A stretch of 64,000 nucleotides of DNA from Thermoanaerobaculia bacterium (GTDB lineage: Bacteria > Acidobacteriota > Thermoanaerobaculia > Gp7-AA8): positions 1-64,000 of the forward strand of contig JADGNZ010000017.1 of assembly GCA_017883205.1 (NCBI GenBank), written 5' to 3'. Shown piece after piece: positions 24,445 through 32,781 of this stretch. The translations under genes were made by a program, and so were the position numbers. Under the pieces are notes generated by a model. The model was given only the letters and a program-made list of their open reading frames with translations, was not told where the DNA came from and did not search any database. Positions within the stretch are counted from its first letter, which is position 1. Each line of letters begins with the position of its first letter.

Positions 24445-24969
24445 TTATCTGCGCCATCTGCGGATCGGTCCTACCCCGATTGATCCGCAGATGACGCAGA
24501 TGCAGCAGATCGAGTATTCGGCAAATTTTACCTCGATCTGTTCCAAAATCGTCGCTTCCGACTCGCAGATTTTGAGTCGGGACACAAAAGATTTGATTCC
24601 GGACTCAAAAGACTTGAGTCGGGACTCAAAAGATTTGACTCGGTCATCAAAAGTTTTGATTCGGCCATCAAAACATTTGATGCCGCCACCAAAAGATTTG
24701 ACTCGGTCATCAAAACATTTGATGCCGCCATCAAAAGATTTGACTCGGTCATCAAAACATTTGATGCCGTCATCAAGAGATTTGACTCGGCCATCAAGAC
24801 ATTTGATGCCGCCATCAAAAGATTTGACTCGGTCATCAAAACACTTGATGCCGCCATCAGAGGATTTGACTCGGCCATCAAAGCATTTGATCCAGTCATC
24901 AAAAGTTTGACTGGCGCAAATTTTTTTTGAGCTCAAGTAACCTATTGGTGCCACTGCAGTTAGCGCCAT
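24445..24969 (-). CDS. Possible heptad-repeat coiled-coil protein encoded by the array
   Basis: A 174-codon frame with ATG at 24969 and a good ribosome-binding site (GGAGAGGAA directly before it). The array reads as about 16 heptads such as IKCFDDR and VKSFDGG, with Ile/Val at position a and Phe/Leu at position d, as in a coiled coil. Before it lies MALTAVAPIGYLSSKKICAS; after it ESEATILEQIEVKFAEYS, then a tail read from the hairpin at 24447-24501. Against it: other frames through the array are also open on both strands, substitutions show no clear third-position bias, and the C-terminus comes from a repeat. It may be a real structural protein or a chance frame. Confidence 0.4.
   Translation of the reverse strand: MALTAVAPIGYLSSKKICASQTFDDWIKCFDGRVKSSDGGIKCFDDRVKSFDGGIKCLDGRVKSLDDGIKCFDDRVKSFDGGIKCFDDRVKSFGGGIKCFDGRIKTFDDRVKSFESRLKSFESGIKSFVSRLKICESEATILEQIEVKFAEYSICCICVICGSIGVGPIRRWRR
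24447..24501. repeat. 20-base inverted repeat (ATCTGCG type)
   Basis: ATCTGCGCCATCTGCGGATC at 24447-24466 pairs with 24482-24501 with a single mismatch, loop 15 bases. A strong hairpin. It would end transcripts poorly because no T-tract follows. Confidence 0.75.
24570..24909. repeat. AT-rich 21-base tandem array (42-base dimers)
   Basis: About 16 units close to GAYTCGGYCATCAAAASATTT. Alternating units begin GACTCGG and GATGCCG, giving a 42-base higher-order repeat. Each dimer contains CATCAAA-ACA-TTTGATG, a perfect small palindrome. A-tracts recur every 21 bases, two helical turns. No spacers exist, so this is not a CRISPR array. Confidence 0.9.
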
Positions 24970-25133
24970 TTCCTCTCCGCCGTTCTTCTCCCTCCCGTAA
25001 CCTTTGGCGGGCTCGTGCGTCACAGATATCGAGTACTCAAAGGTCCCGGACCGGCGGCGCGTGGCCGGCGGCCACGGAAAGATGTTAACCAACCCACGTG
25101 GGAGTCCAGACCGCGTGGTTTTATGAGGATTCG

Positions 25134-25874
25134 ATGATGGACGACGACAATCGCAGTCAAAGCAGCAGTCAACCGCAACCCGTCAACCCGTCAACCCCAC
25201 AACCCGTCCAGGCTGCCGGCGATCCGGCACCGCCTGAAACCCTCACCCCCGAGGAGCTTGCGGCAGTACTCCTCGCCAAGATCGACGAGATCGAGGCCAT
25301 GATCCCCAACTTCCAGCATCACGACAAGAACGACATCCGGCGCGTGGCCGGAATGGCGCGCTTCGCTCGCGAGCTGGTAGTGCCGACCATCGCCGCGGTC
25401 AGGTCCTTTGGACCGGCAGCAGAGCGCAACATCTTCGACGTCGCGGCAGCCCAACTGTCCATGCGCCGGAGCGAGGCCTTTGCACCGGTGATCCAGCGCC
25501 TTGCCGCGCTGACCGACGGGGTGCAGTTCACCGTCGACCGTGAGCAGGCCGATGTGGCGTCGCAGGCTCTCACCCTCTTTGCATGGGGCAAGTCGTACGC
25601 CAAGCGTCCCGATGCCGCCCCACTGCATCCGTATGTCGCGACGATTGCGCGCGTGGTGAAGAAGGTTCTCAACCATCGCAAGCCATCGACGCCGGCTCAA
25701 CCCGGGCCGGCGCCGGCGCCTGCCACCGGATCGTCAGAACTACCGCCCGGAGCCAGGGGCTTGCTCGCTTCGAACATGGTTCGTTCTGAGCCGGTAGTTG
25801 AGTCCGAGCCGGCAGGTGAGGATGAGTATGACGATTACTTCAACGAGGCGTTGGACAAGGCGGTGAAAGAGTAG
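25134..25874 (+). CDS. Hypothetical protein, acidic tail
   Basis: 246 residues, not recognised. A Gln/Ser/Pro-rich N-terminal segment (to about residue 45) precedes a compact helical part (EELAAVLLAKIDEIEAMIPN, DIRRVAGMARFARELVVPTI, QADVASQALTLFAWGKSY), then a Pro/Ala linker and an acidic end (GEDEYDDYFNEALDKAVKE). No signal peptide or membrane helix, so cytosolic. GAGG lies 7 bases before the ATG. The palindrome CCCACGTGGG upstream may be a control site. It lies between the pilus operon and the GGDEF gene, which could hint at a link to pilus biogenesis; nothing in the protein proves it. Confidence 0.6.
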   Translation: MMDDDNRSQSSSQPQPVNPSTPQPVQAAGDPAPPETLTPEELAAVLLAKIDEIEAMIPNFQHHDKNDIRRVAGMARFARELVVPTIAAVRSFGPAAERNIFDVAAAQLSMRRSEAFAPVIQRLAALTDGVQFTVDREQADVASQALTLFAWGKSYAKRPDAAPLHPYVATIARVVKKVLNHRKPSTPAQPGPAPAPATGSSELPPGARGLLASNMVRSEPVVESEPAGEDEYDDYFNEALDKAVKE

Positions 25875-25918
25875 TTTGCTCGTTTGTCGTTTCACGCCGC
25901 CCCTCGCTGGTGCAGAGG

Positions 25919-26155
25919 AGGGGCGGCGGCTTTGGGGGGTGGGGTGTGGGGAGTGGGGGGTGGCAGAACGAAGGTCGTCGTTCGTCGGGGGTCGGGGGTC
26001 GGGGGTCGGAGCGTTCGATTGATCAACTGGCTCCCACACCCGATACCCGACCAGCGATCCCGGACAGACTCCGACACCCGACTTCCGATTAGCGACTCCC
26101 GTAACTCCCACTCCCCACCCCCCACCCCCAATCCCTACCCCCCACACCCCCCTGT
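25919..26155. repeat. Long G-rich/C-rich inverted repeat region
   Basis: Fills most of the 338-base gap between two genes. G-rich runs (GGGGTGTGGGGAGTGGGGGG near 25937-25964, GGGGGTC units near 25988-26009) face C-rich complements at about 26058-26155. Same family as the elements at 14361 and 18547. No gene is seen. It ends about 60 bases before the GGDEF gene. Confidence 0.7.
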
Positions 26156-26212
26156 GACCTCCATCACGCTCGACCGTTCAGGTGGCCGCGATATTGAATA
26201 CTTCGTTTCCAC

Positions 26213-27289
26213 TTGAGCGCCGCCCTTCGCCGCCGTAGTGACCTTCCCCCGGAATCGTCGTCGGAACCGATTCGTGTGCTCATCGCCGAAGACGATGAGA
26301 ACTTCGGTACCTGGCTTTCCGCGGTGGCCCGGCGCCTCGGGCTCGACGTTGCCACCGCTGTCGACGGCGCCGAGGCTTTCGAACTGCTTCAGGGCGGCGA
26401 CTTCGACATGCTCATCTCCGACTTCGAGATGCCGAAGAAGGACGGGTTGGAGTTGATTGCAGCGGTTCGCGCCGAGCCTTCGACCAGCGGTTTGTACGCC
26501 GTGATGCTGACAGCCCACGACCGGCCGGCCGTGAAGATCAACGCGCTGACCCTCGGGTACGACGACTTCCTGGCTAAAGGATGCACAGAGGTCGAAGTCG
26601 TTGCCAAGGTAGCCGCAGCGCGCCGGCTGCTGGCGCGGCAGCGCGCGCATGATGCCGATGCCCGCGAGTGGCGCGACATCGCCAACCAGGATGAGCTGAC
26701 CAAAGTTGCTACGCGCCGCTTCTTTTTCGAACAGGCAGAGCGTCAGATAGCCGGCACGAACAGCGTCGGTATCGTCCTCTTTGACGTGGATGAATTCAAA
26801 TCGATCAATGACACCTACGGCCATCTCATGGGCGACCGTGTGTTGAAGGATATCGGTGCGTTGTTTCTCCGCAGGACGCGAACCGAGGACGTGATCGCCC
26901 GCTTCGGCGGCGATGAGTTCGTGCTGCTCGTGCTGAACCTCGGCGTCGACGAAATCCGCCGCGTTGCCGAGCGCCTGGTCGCGGAGCTGTCGGAGCTCCA
27001 GTGGGACGCCGGCGAGACGACGCTGCGCATCAGCGTGACGATGGGGATCGGCTGTTCCGCGCTCATCGATGAGCCCACGGTGGAGCGTCTCCTCGACGTC
27101 GCCGACCATGAGTTGTACGCGAGGAAGTGGCTGAAAAAGCATCCTTCCACGACGCCTCGCGAGGCTTATCTGTACCCGGAGAACGCGACGGAAGTCATTC
27201 AAGTTTCCGAGCCGGCCAGCCAGAAGTCGCCATTCCTGGAGAAGCACGAATCACGATGCTCGCCGAGCCCGCCGCGACCGCCCCGCTGA
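26213..27289 (+). CDS. Response regulator with GGDEF domain (diguanylate cyclase)
   Basis: 358 residues. A receiver domain (about 18-140) has acidic pocket residues Glu26, Asp27 and Asp28, phospho-acceptor Asp70 (MLISDFEMPKKDG) and Lys in FLAKG. The GGDEF domain (about 165-325) has the intact active site GGDEF (232-236) and an inhibitory I-site RTED (223-226), so it should make c-di-GMP and be feedback-inhibited. The start is TTG, the only suitable codon before the receiver fold. The C-terminal tail is Pro/Ser/Arg-rich. Neighbours are the two pilus gene clusters, whose activity is often c-di-GMP controlled. A histidine kinase lies at 35502-37214, but no link is shown by sequence. Confidence 0.92.
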   Translation: MSAALRRRSDLPPESSSEPIRVLIAEDDENFGTWLSAVARRLGLDVATAVDGAEAFELLQGGDFDMLISDFEMPKKDGLELIAAVRAEPSTSGLYAVMLTAHDRPAVKINALTLGYDDFLAKGCTEVEVVAKVAAARRLLARQRAHDADAREWRDIANQDELTKVATRRFFFEQAERQIAGTNSVGIVLFDVDEFKSINDTYGHLMGDRVLKDIGALFLRRTRTEDVIARFGGDEFVLLVLNLGVDEIRRVAERLVAELSELQWDAGETTLRISVTMGIGCSALIDEPTVERLLDVADHELYARKWLKKHPSTTPREAYLYPENATEVIQVSEPASQKSPFLEKHESRCSPSPPRPPR

Positions 27290-27299
27290 CCTCGTCTTG

Positions 27300-27427
27300 C
27301 GAAGGCGCGAAAGTGGGAATCGTGATCACGTGACCCCATGGGTGGTTCCCAGCCCGCCAGTGGTGTTCTCTCCCGACGAGGGCTGGGCAGTACCTGACGA
27401 CCGGCGTCGCTGAGCGCAGCGCCTTCG
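27300..27427 (+). other. Structured intergenic element, possible leader RNA
   Basis: A 9-base perfect stem (CGAAGGCGC 27300-27308 with GCGCCTTCG 27419-27427) encloses two or three internal stems: CCCAGCCC 27348-27355 with GGGCTGGG 27380-27387, GACG/CGTC at 27396-27408, and TGGGAA 27314-27319 with TTCCCA 27346-27351. The last overlaps the second, so they are mutually exclusive. This is a multi-branch fold between the GGDEF gene and the minor pilin operon. It does not fit the c-di-GMP-I riboswitch pattern as I know it. The remaining 200 bases to the next start show nothing definite. Confidence 0.4.
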
Positions 27428-27633
27428 AAACGGCAGGGTCATAACAGGCAGGAAGGCAGGCGGTCGTCCCGAAGACATTGACTGATACTTTTTGTGTCAT
27501 TCTTCGTCTATGTCGTCGATGGGCACCGCGGCGCCGAGGCAGTAAATCATTGCTCGTCTATAACTTAGGCTTTTTCCGTTTGATGGCATCTCGGCTGCAC
27601 AGACGTGAAGCCGTCAATACAGCCGGGGGCAGC

Positions 27634-28908
27634 ATGAGAAAACGACAAAGCCAGCGCGGCTACGCGCTCATCAGTGTGATCATGGGCGTTTCGCTCGTGC
27701 TGTTGATCTTGCTGGTGGCCTCGACGGTCGCGCAGTTGGGATCGCGGCTGATTACTCTCCAGCTCAACTATCAGGGACAGGCGTTGAACACGGCGAACTC
27801 GGGCCTGATCGAAGGGCTCGATTACTTCCGCCGGCAGGCTACCCAGCCAGTGGCCTCGTTCAATCCGCAACGCAATGTCGACACGATTCCCCTGCCGAGT
27901 CCAGCGATCGACGACACCGCCGTTGTGACCAACCCTCCGTCGATCAGCCGCGATTTTCTGATCAGTACTCCCGGAAGGATCTGGGGGCACTATGAACTGG
28001 TCTCTGGAACGACAGGGTTGGCGACCACGGGCAGCGGTGTCATCGATCTCTCCAAAAACCGCCTCGGTTCCGCGGCGGCGGCGGGGGGAATCTGGCAGTT
28101 GGAGTCGACCGGGGTCGTCTACGTGAACAACGGGGGAAGCGCTTACAACGTCTCGCCGAATCAGGTCTTGTCGAAGAGGACAGTTCGGAGCGAGATCTCA
28201 CGGCTGCAATTTACGCCGCCGTCGGCCGCGCTCTCGATTGGCAGCACCTCGAATGGCGCTTCCGGCGTCGGTGTAACGATCAACTCGAAAGGCCGCGTGA
28301 TCGGCGGGACATCTTACGGAGTGAATAATACCAGCGGCACCGTCTCCAACTCCGGCGTTATCAGCGGCACCCCCGGCTTGCAAACGGGGCTCGTATTGTC
28401 GAATCTCAGCCTCAGCAGCGTCTTTGGCGGTACGGTCACCAAGCTCTCCGACGTCATTGCGATCGCTGATGTCGTGACGACGAGCGAGGCAGGAGTTCCC
28501 GATCCCGTTCAGATGCAGCTCATATACCTCAATAAGAACCCGGCCGTATTCACGACACCGCTCAGAGGGAGCGGCGTCCTGGTTGTTAATGGAAGTCTGA
28601 CCCTCCCGGCCGATTCCAGTTGGAACGGCATCATCTACGTGATGGGTAACTATACGCAGAACAGCCCTTCCATTGTGAGTGGTGCCGTTGTCGTTGCCGG
28701 GGCAAACCCGCCGGTGAGCACTGCCTGGGCGACGGTCGGTTCCGGCACGGCCGATTTCGCCGACCTTTACTACGACCCAACCATGATCAGCCAGGTACGG
28801 AAACAGATGGGGCAGTATCGCTTCAGCCGGTCCGGCTATGTTCCCTGCCCAGCCACAGATCCGCTTTGCCAGAAGCGGCTCTCCGGGAACCGCGAAATTG
28901 GCTACTAG
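27634..28908 (+). CDS. PilX-like minor pilin/pilus assembly protein
   Basis: 424 residues from ATG 27634, preceded by GGGGG. The N-terminus MRKRQSQRGYALISVIMGVSL is a prepilin-like signal with a long hydrophobic helix but Ser at mature position 5. PilX-type proteins share this layout. The rest is beta-rich, Gly/Ser/Thr/Asn-rich, with a right-handed-repeat look (SGVGVTINSKGRVIGG, SGTVSNSGVISG). A C-terminal pair of Cys (PCPATDPLCQ) could form a disulfide. First gene of a plus-strand set with three more pilin-like genes, separated by only 9 bases from the next. A tip or initiation complex role is inferred. Confidence 0.72.
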   Translation: MRKRQSQRGYALISVIMGVSLVLLILLVASTVAQLGSRLITLQLNYQGQALNTANSGLIEGLDYFRRQATQPVASFNPQRNVDTIPLPSPAIDDTAVVTNPPSISRDFLISTPGRIWGHYELVSGTTGLATTGSGVIDLSKNRLGSAAAAGGIWQLESTGVVYVNNGGSAYNVSPNQVLSKRTVRSEISRLQFTPPSAALSIGSTSNGASGVGVTINSKGRVIGGTSYGVNNTSGTVSNSGVISGTPGLQTGLVLSNLSLSSVFGGTVTKLSDVIAIADVVTTSEAGVPDPVQMQLIYLNKNPAVFTTPLRGSGVLVVNGSLTLPADSSWNGIIYVMGNYTQNSPSIVSGAVVVAGANPPVSTAWATVGSGTADFADLYYDPTMISQVRKQMGQYRFSRSGYVPCPATDPLCQKRLSGNREIGY

Positions 28909-28917
28909 GAGACCCCA

Positions 28918-31900
28918 ATGAAAAGGCACACCCAGCGCGGAATGTCACTGGTCGAGGTCGTAATGGCCCTGGCCATTCTCTCGGTCTTGATCTTCGCCAG
29001 CATGTCCCTGACGTCGAGCGCGATGTGGTCGACCAAAAACAACATTGACAAGCAGTTCGCCACGCAGAAAGCGCTTTCCATGCTGGAGGAGCTGAAATCT
29101 GTGGCCCAGGGAGCTCAGGGCCAAACGGTGGTCATTCTCGATCAGTATGACGACGGTGACGCCGCGGTGATGAAGTCGGTCCTGACGACTCAAGCGGGCG
29201 CTCTGCCGGGCGATCCCGTCAGCGGCAACATCGCCATTGGCACAGGGTGGATGTATGCGCGGCACGTTACCGTGAGTCCGATCAGTCTGGGCTCCGGAAG
29301 CTGCCGTCTGGTACGCGTGGCCGTCTACAAGAACGAGAATGGAGGCCAGCGCCTCCTGGCCGAGGTCTCGGGCGTCATTCGAACGCTCTCCACGACCATG
29401 CCGCCCACTCAGGTATACGACGTATACGCGCTCATCATGGAAAACGTTCCGGGATGGTGGGTATCGACCGCGAATCTTTTTCCGGTCGTACAGAACGCGC
29501 TCGCCGATCTACAGTCGCGCAATCCTGGACTCGAGTTTCGAGTCCACTACATTACCTCGCTTTCCTATGGGCGGGATCAGGAATACCGGCCCTTTATCAA
29601 CCAAGACAACCCCTCTGACTCCGACATCAACTCCGTCTACTACTATCCCGGCGCCCTGCCTCAGGACGCCACGAAAAACCCACCCCTTCTAACCGATTAC
29701 TACTCTTCGAGCTTGTTCAAAGGGCACGTAACCGTGGATACCGATGATACCAACGCGTATGACGCGACCACGAACCCCTACCCCTACGCGATTGCAGATC
29801 AATATAATCATTCGATGCGCTATTACGACGAGAAAGCGCTGAATGACTCGAGAATCGCCGCGGGCACGTCCACCGAGCCGACGTACCGCGTACTCCTCGA
29901 CGACATGATTTTGCATCCTGATAACTACACGAACGCGATTCTCATCAACCTTCATGGCGAGATGTTTCCTTTCCCGCCGGTCAGAAACTACTCCGATCCG
30001 GCAAAGGATCCCGAGACCGCCGCGCTGCAGAATCTCCGCGTGGTCACCCATCCTGAGAATCTCGAGTACCCGAATAACGGCGATATTTACTTGCGCGTAT
30101 ATGCATGGGAAGCTCCTTACAAGGCGTTAGCAGCAACTGACGACAACGCATACATGACCACGCCGATCAGCGTGCTCATCAAGGGCGTGAATCTCAGCGC
30201 GAAAGTTGCGATCCGGCGAATCGAGGGAGGTACCAGGCAGACTGGAACTGGCTCCCTTGCCGGGCAGGCAGATCCCTATTTTAGTTCTCCCTTCACAGTG
30301 GGAGGATTTGCGGCGTCAGGCAACAGGATGTCCGCTACCGTCACCGCCAGCGGATCGGACACGCTGATCACATTCAAGAACACTCCCTATCGGACGCCCT
30401 TCTGCCCGTCCTCCGGCCGCGTCTGCACCGACAACGTCAACCCCCCCACCCCCAACGCCGGCCTGAACACGGCTTACAATCTTTACGGAATGCAGTACAT
30501 CCCGTCGCCTCTCGAGAACTTTGCCACGAATGCGGTCACGGCCCCCATTGCCTTCGCGCAAGATCTCACGGACCCGAATTCTCGGCCTAAGAACACTGCC
30601 CGCTGGGTCATCAAGATCCCCGCCTCCGATGCGGCGACGGCGGCCCTGTTGACGGCGGCGCTCCTTGACAACAATCACCTCACCATTGAGACGCGCATCG
30701 GCGACCCGGCCGTTTCAGGCAACTTGTCCACCGGTACGCTTTATCCAACTCCAAATCATCCTCCCGATCTCTCGCGCACCTATTTGTGGCGAGGCACCGA
30801 TCTCTGGCTGTACGGCGACGGCACCAACACGAACCCGCCGCACATACCGATGAGCGAGCGTTTTCAATTCCAGGGCGATCCGCGCCATTGTCCATACGCA
30901 GATCTCAAGCGCCCGCATGCCGCGAACCCCGCGGTCTTTACGTCCACAGGCGTGTCCAACGAGAGCCGTCTGGGGATGGGGTACAACCGTTTCTTCGACG
31001 ACTTTGAATCGACCGCCTCTGGTGATCAGAGCGGGTCGTGGCCCGGATGGAAGTACCCGTCCGGCTTAGTGAATTACGGTATCAAGAACGACGGAACGGT
31101 CGACAACGATGGATGGAAGCCGGCCGGGAGCGCTGCCGCTACCTGGGGGCAGGTCGAGTTGGACGTCCCCCACGCATTCCAGATGATGCGAACGGCGTTG
31201 ACCTCGTCGAGTGCCGTCTACACCACGATGACCGGATACTCGTACTATTACATCGGAATCGGAAACGAGATCGGGTATGACTTCGATGGAGCAGGCTTTG
31301 GCGAGAGCATTCCGGTGTCGCAGAAGCCCTACAGCGGTGCAAGTGGTTCGGTATTCGAACAGACGATCACGAACGACAATTCAAACAACGTTGGGACTGG
31401 AGGTTGGGGTCATCCCGAGAATTGCGGCGGAGGGACGGTACGACTGCCCTGCGGGGTGAAGTACATCCGAGGTGCCAGCCCGGATGGGACCTTCACCAGT
31501 TCGACCACGAACTACTGGTGGTCCATTTCGTGGCTTGGCGAGCTGTACCCAGACTCTTCCTATCTTGGATCAGCAGGATGGCATGTCACAGGCAACCTTC
31601 CGACGGGGACGGGTGCCAATCACTTTGCCCGAGTCATCCGCGCGCAGATCGGCCCGACAGGCACAGCTCCAGTGTGGAGTCTTCCCGCTGGCACCGACTT
31701 TCCCGGGGGGGAAGGCGTGGCCGGAGGCACGAACGCAGTGCACCGTCTCATGGGTCAAGGCAGCACGACGTTCTTCGACGTCGGAAACGCGAATTCGACG
31801 TACCACCACAACGGTGGGAGCACCGGAACTCTTGGCGGACAGGGCACCAACATCGCCAGCACGACGACGGGGGGGCCGCAGTCCTCGCCGATCGGATACA

Positions 31901-32781
31901 ACACGCCTATGCTGACGCCGGTTCCTGCAACCCGACAGTTCGGTACAAACATCCTGTCTTTGGGCGATAACCCGGAATCCGACGCCATATGGGTCCCGCC
32001 CTATGGATCGATCTATCTGGACACGGCTGGGGCAACCGCCAATCAATGGAAAGCCGCGGGAACGACGTTCACGGTAAAAGGGAGCCCGGACGCACTGTAC
32101 TATAGCGGCGATACCAGCAACGCAAGCGGCCTGGTTTCGTTAGGTGACCCGCTGACCAAGCGGAAGGCCTGGATCGTCGTCAACGGCCTCGCACCTTCGG
32201 GCGACTCGGGCACGAACTTCATGGCTCGCTGGGCTGTCCTCTCGCTGATCCACAGCTTTCTTTACGGAGGGGTGTGCACGTCTACCTCCGTTACGGCGAA
32301 CAGCATCCCCTGCACCGCGGACGATGTAGCACAGCGCGTGACGCAGCTCCCGCGAGTGTCGATCGTTCACCCAGCTCCATCCGACACACCTCTCACAAAT
32401 CCAAGTCAGGTGAACGTCGTCTTCACGTCCGAATGGAAGCGTTGGGACGAGAACGAATACACTCCGGAGTATGACAATAGCTGGACAGGAGAGACGGCCG
32501 CAGTGCAGTACCAGTTCCTCTACAGCGTTGATAACGGCGTGACCTGGAACTACGGATGCGGCGGTGCCGGTACGGCCAAAACGGGAGTCCGCCTCGCGGC
32601 GGGCGACGCACACCTGACATGCATGCCGACCGGCACGTTCCCCCGCACGATCACACTGAATACTCCTGCCGCGACATTTCCAGCCGGTAATTACCTGCTG
32701 CGTATTGAGGCATACAGATCGGCGTCGAATTTGAAATTGCACTACTCCTATCACCAGTACCGAGCGTATATTTCGAGGTAA
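28918..32781 (+). CDS. Giant pilin-like protein (1287 aa) with prepilin signal
   Basis: Begins MKRHTQRG, then MSLVEVVMALAILSVLIFAS with Glu5, a classic PilV-type prepilin signal. The mature protein is about 1280 residues, many times larger than a normal minor pilin (150-250). Beyond the helix the sequence is rich in Asn, Thr, Gly, Tyr and Pro with many aromatic strands (NYWWSISWLGELYPD, TGYSYYYIGIGNEIGYD), as in exported beta-rich adhesins. No named domain is recognised. It could be carried at the pilus tip as an adhesin or enzyme, as in large PilY1/PilV-like tip proteins; that is inference. It starts 9 bases after the PilX-like gene and is directly followed by the PilW-like gene. Confidence 0.78.
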   Translation: MKRHTQRGMSLVEVVMALAILSVLIFASMSLTSSAMWSTKNNIDKQFATQKALSMLEELKSVAQGAQGQTVVILDQYDDGDAAVMKSVLTTQAGALPGDPVSGNIAIGTGWMYARHVTVSPISLGSGSCRLVRVAVYKNENGGQRLLAEVSGVIRTLSTTMPPTQVYDVYALIMENVPGWWVSTANLFPVVQNALADLQSRNPGLEFRVHYITSLSYGRDQEYRPFINQDNPSDSDINSVYYYPGALPQDATKNPPLLTDYYSSSLFKGHVTVDTDDTNAYDATTNPYPYAIADQYNHSMRYYDEKALNDSRIAAGTSTEPTYRVLLDDMILHPDNYTNAILINLHGEMFPFPPVRNYSDPAKDPETAALQNLRVVTHPENLEYPNNGDIYLRVYAWEAPYKALAATDDNAYMTTPISVLIKGVNLSAKVAIRRIEGGTRQTGTGSLAGQADPYFSSPFTVGGFAASGNRMSATVTASGSDTLITFKNTPYRTPFCPSSGRVCTDNVNPPTPNAGLNTAYNLYGMQYIPSPLENFATNAVTAPIAFAQDLTDPNSRPKNTARWVIKIPASDAATAALLTAALLDNNHLTIETRIGDPAVSGNLSTGTLYPTPNHPPDLSRTYLWRGTDLWLYGDGTNTNPPHIPMSERFQFQGDPRHCPYADLKRPHAANPAVFTSTGVSNESRLGMGYNRFFDDFESTASGDQSGSWPGWKYPSGLVNYGIKNDGTVDNDGWKPAGSAAATWGQVELDVPHAFQMMRTALTSSSAVYTTMTGYSYYYIGIGNEIGYDFDGAGFGESIPVSQKPYSGASGSVFEQTITNDNSNNVGTGGWGHPENCGGGTVRLPCGVKYIRGASPDGTFTSSTTNYWWSISWLGELYPDSSYLGSAGWHVTGNLPTGTGANHFARVIRAQIGPTGTAPVWSLPAGTDFPGGEGVAGGTNAVHRLMGQGSTTFFDVGNANSTYHHNGGSTGTLGGQGTNIASTTTGGPQSSPIGYNTPMLTPVPATRQFGTNILSLGDNPESDAIWVPPYGSIYLDTAGATANQWKAAGTTFTVKGSPDALYYSGDTSNASGLVSLGDPLTKRKAWIVVNGLAPSGDSGTNFMARWAVLSLIHSFLYGGVCTSTSVTANSIPCTADDVAQRVTQLPRVSIVHPAPSDTPLTNPSQVNVVFTSEWKRWDENEYTPEYDNSWTGETAAVQYQFLYSVDNGVTWNYGCGGAGTAKTGVRLAAGDAHLTCMPTGTFPRTITLNTPAATFPAGNYLLRIEAYRSASNLKLHYSYHQYRAYISR

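Larger units (their letters stand above)
24271..25133. other. 863-base region between pilC and the gene at 25134
   Basis: From left to right: a direct-repeat leader (24290-24355), a 20-base hairpin (24447-24501), a 21-base tandem array (about 24570-24909) and a perfect palindrome CCCACGTGGG (25093-25102), which is 32 bases before the next start and could be an operator. A possible coiled-coil gene spans 24445-24969 on the minus strand and is listed separately. No tRNA was found. Confidence 0.6.

Noticed and set aside
24570..24909. CRISPR array
   Set aside because: Units are contiguous with no unique spacers and no cas genes are near.
24224..24910. Plus-strand frame through the 24.6-kb array
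   Set aside because: Its start lies in the antisense of pilC and it has no ribosome-binding site.
27300..27427. c-di-GMP-I riboswitch
   Set aside because: The core sequence and stem order expected of that class are not present; kept only as an unclassified structured element.
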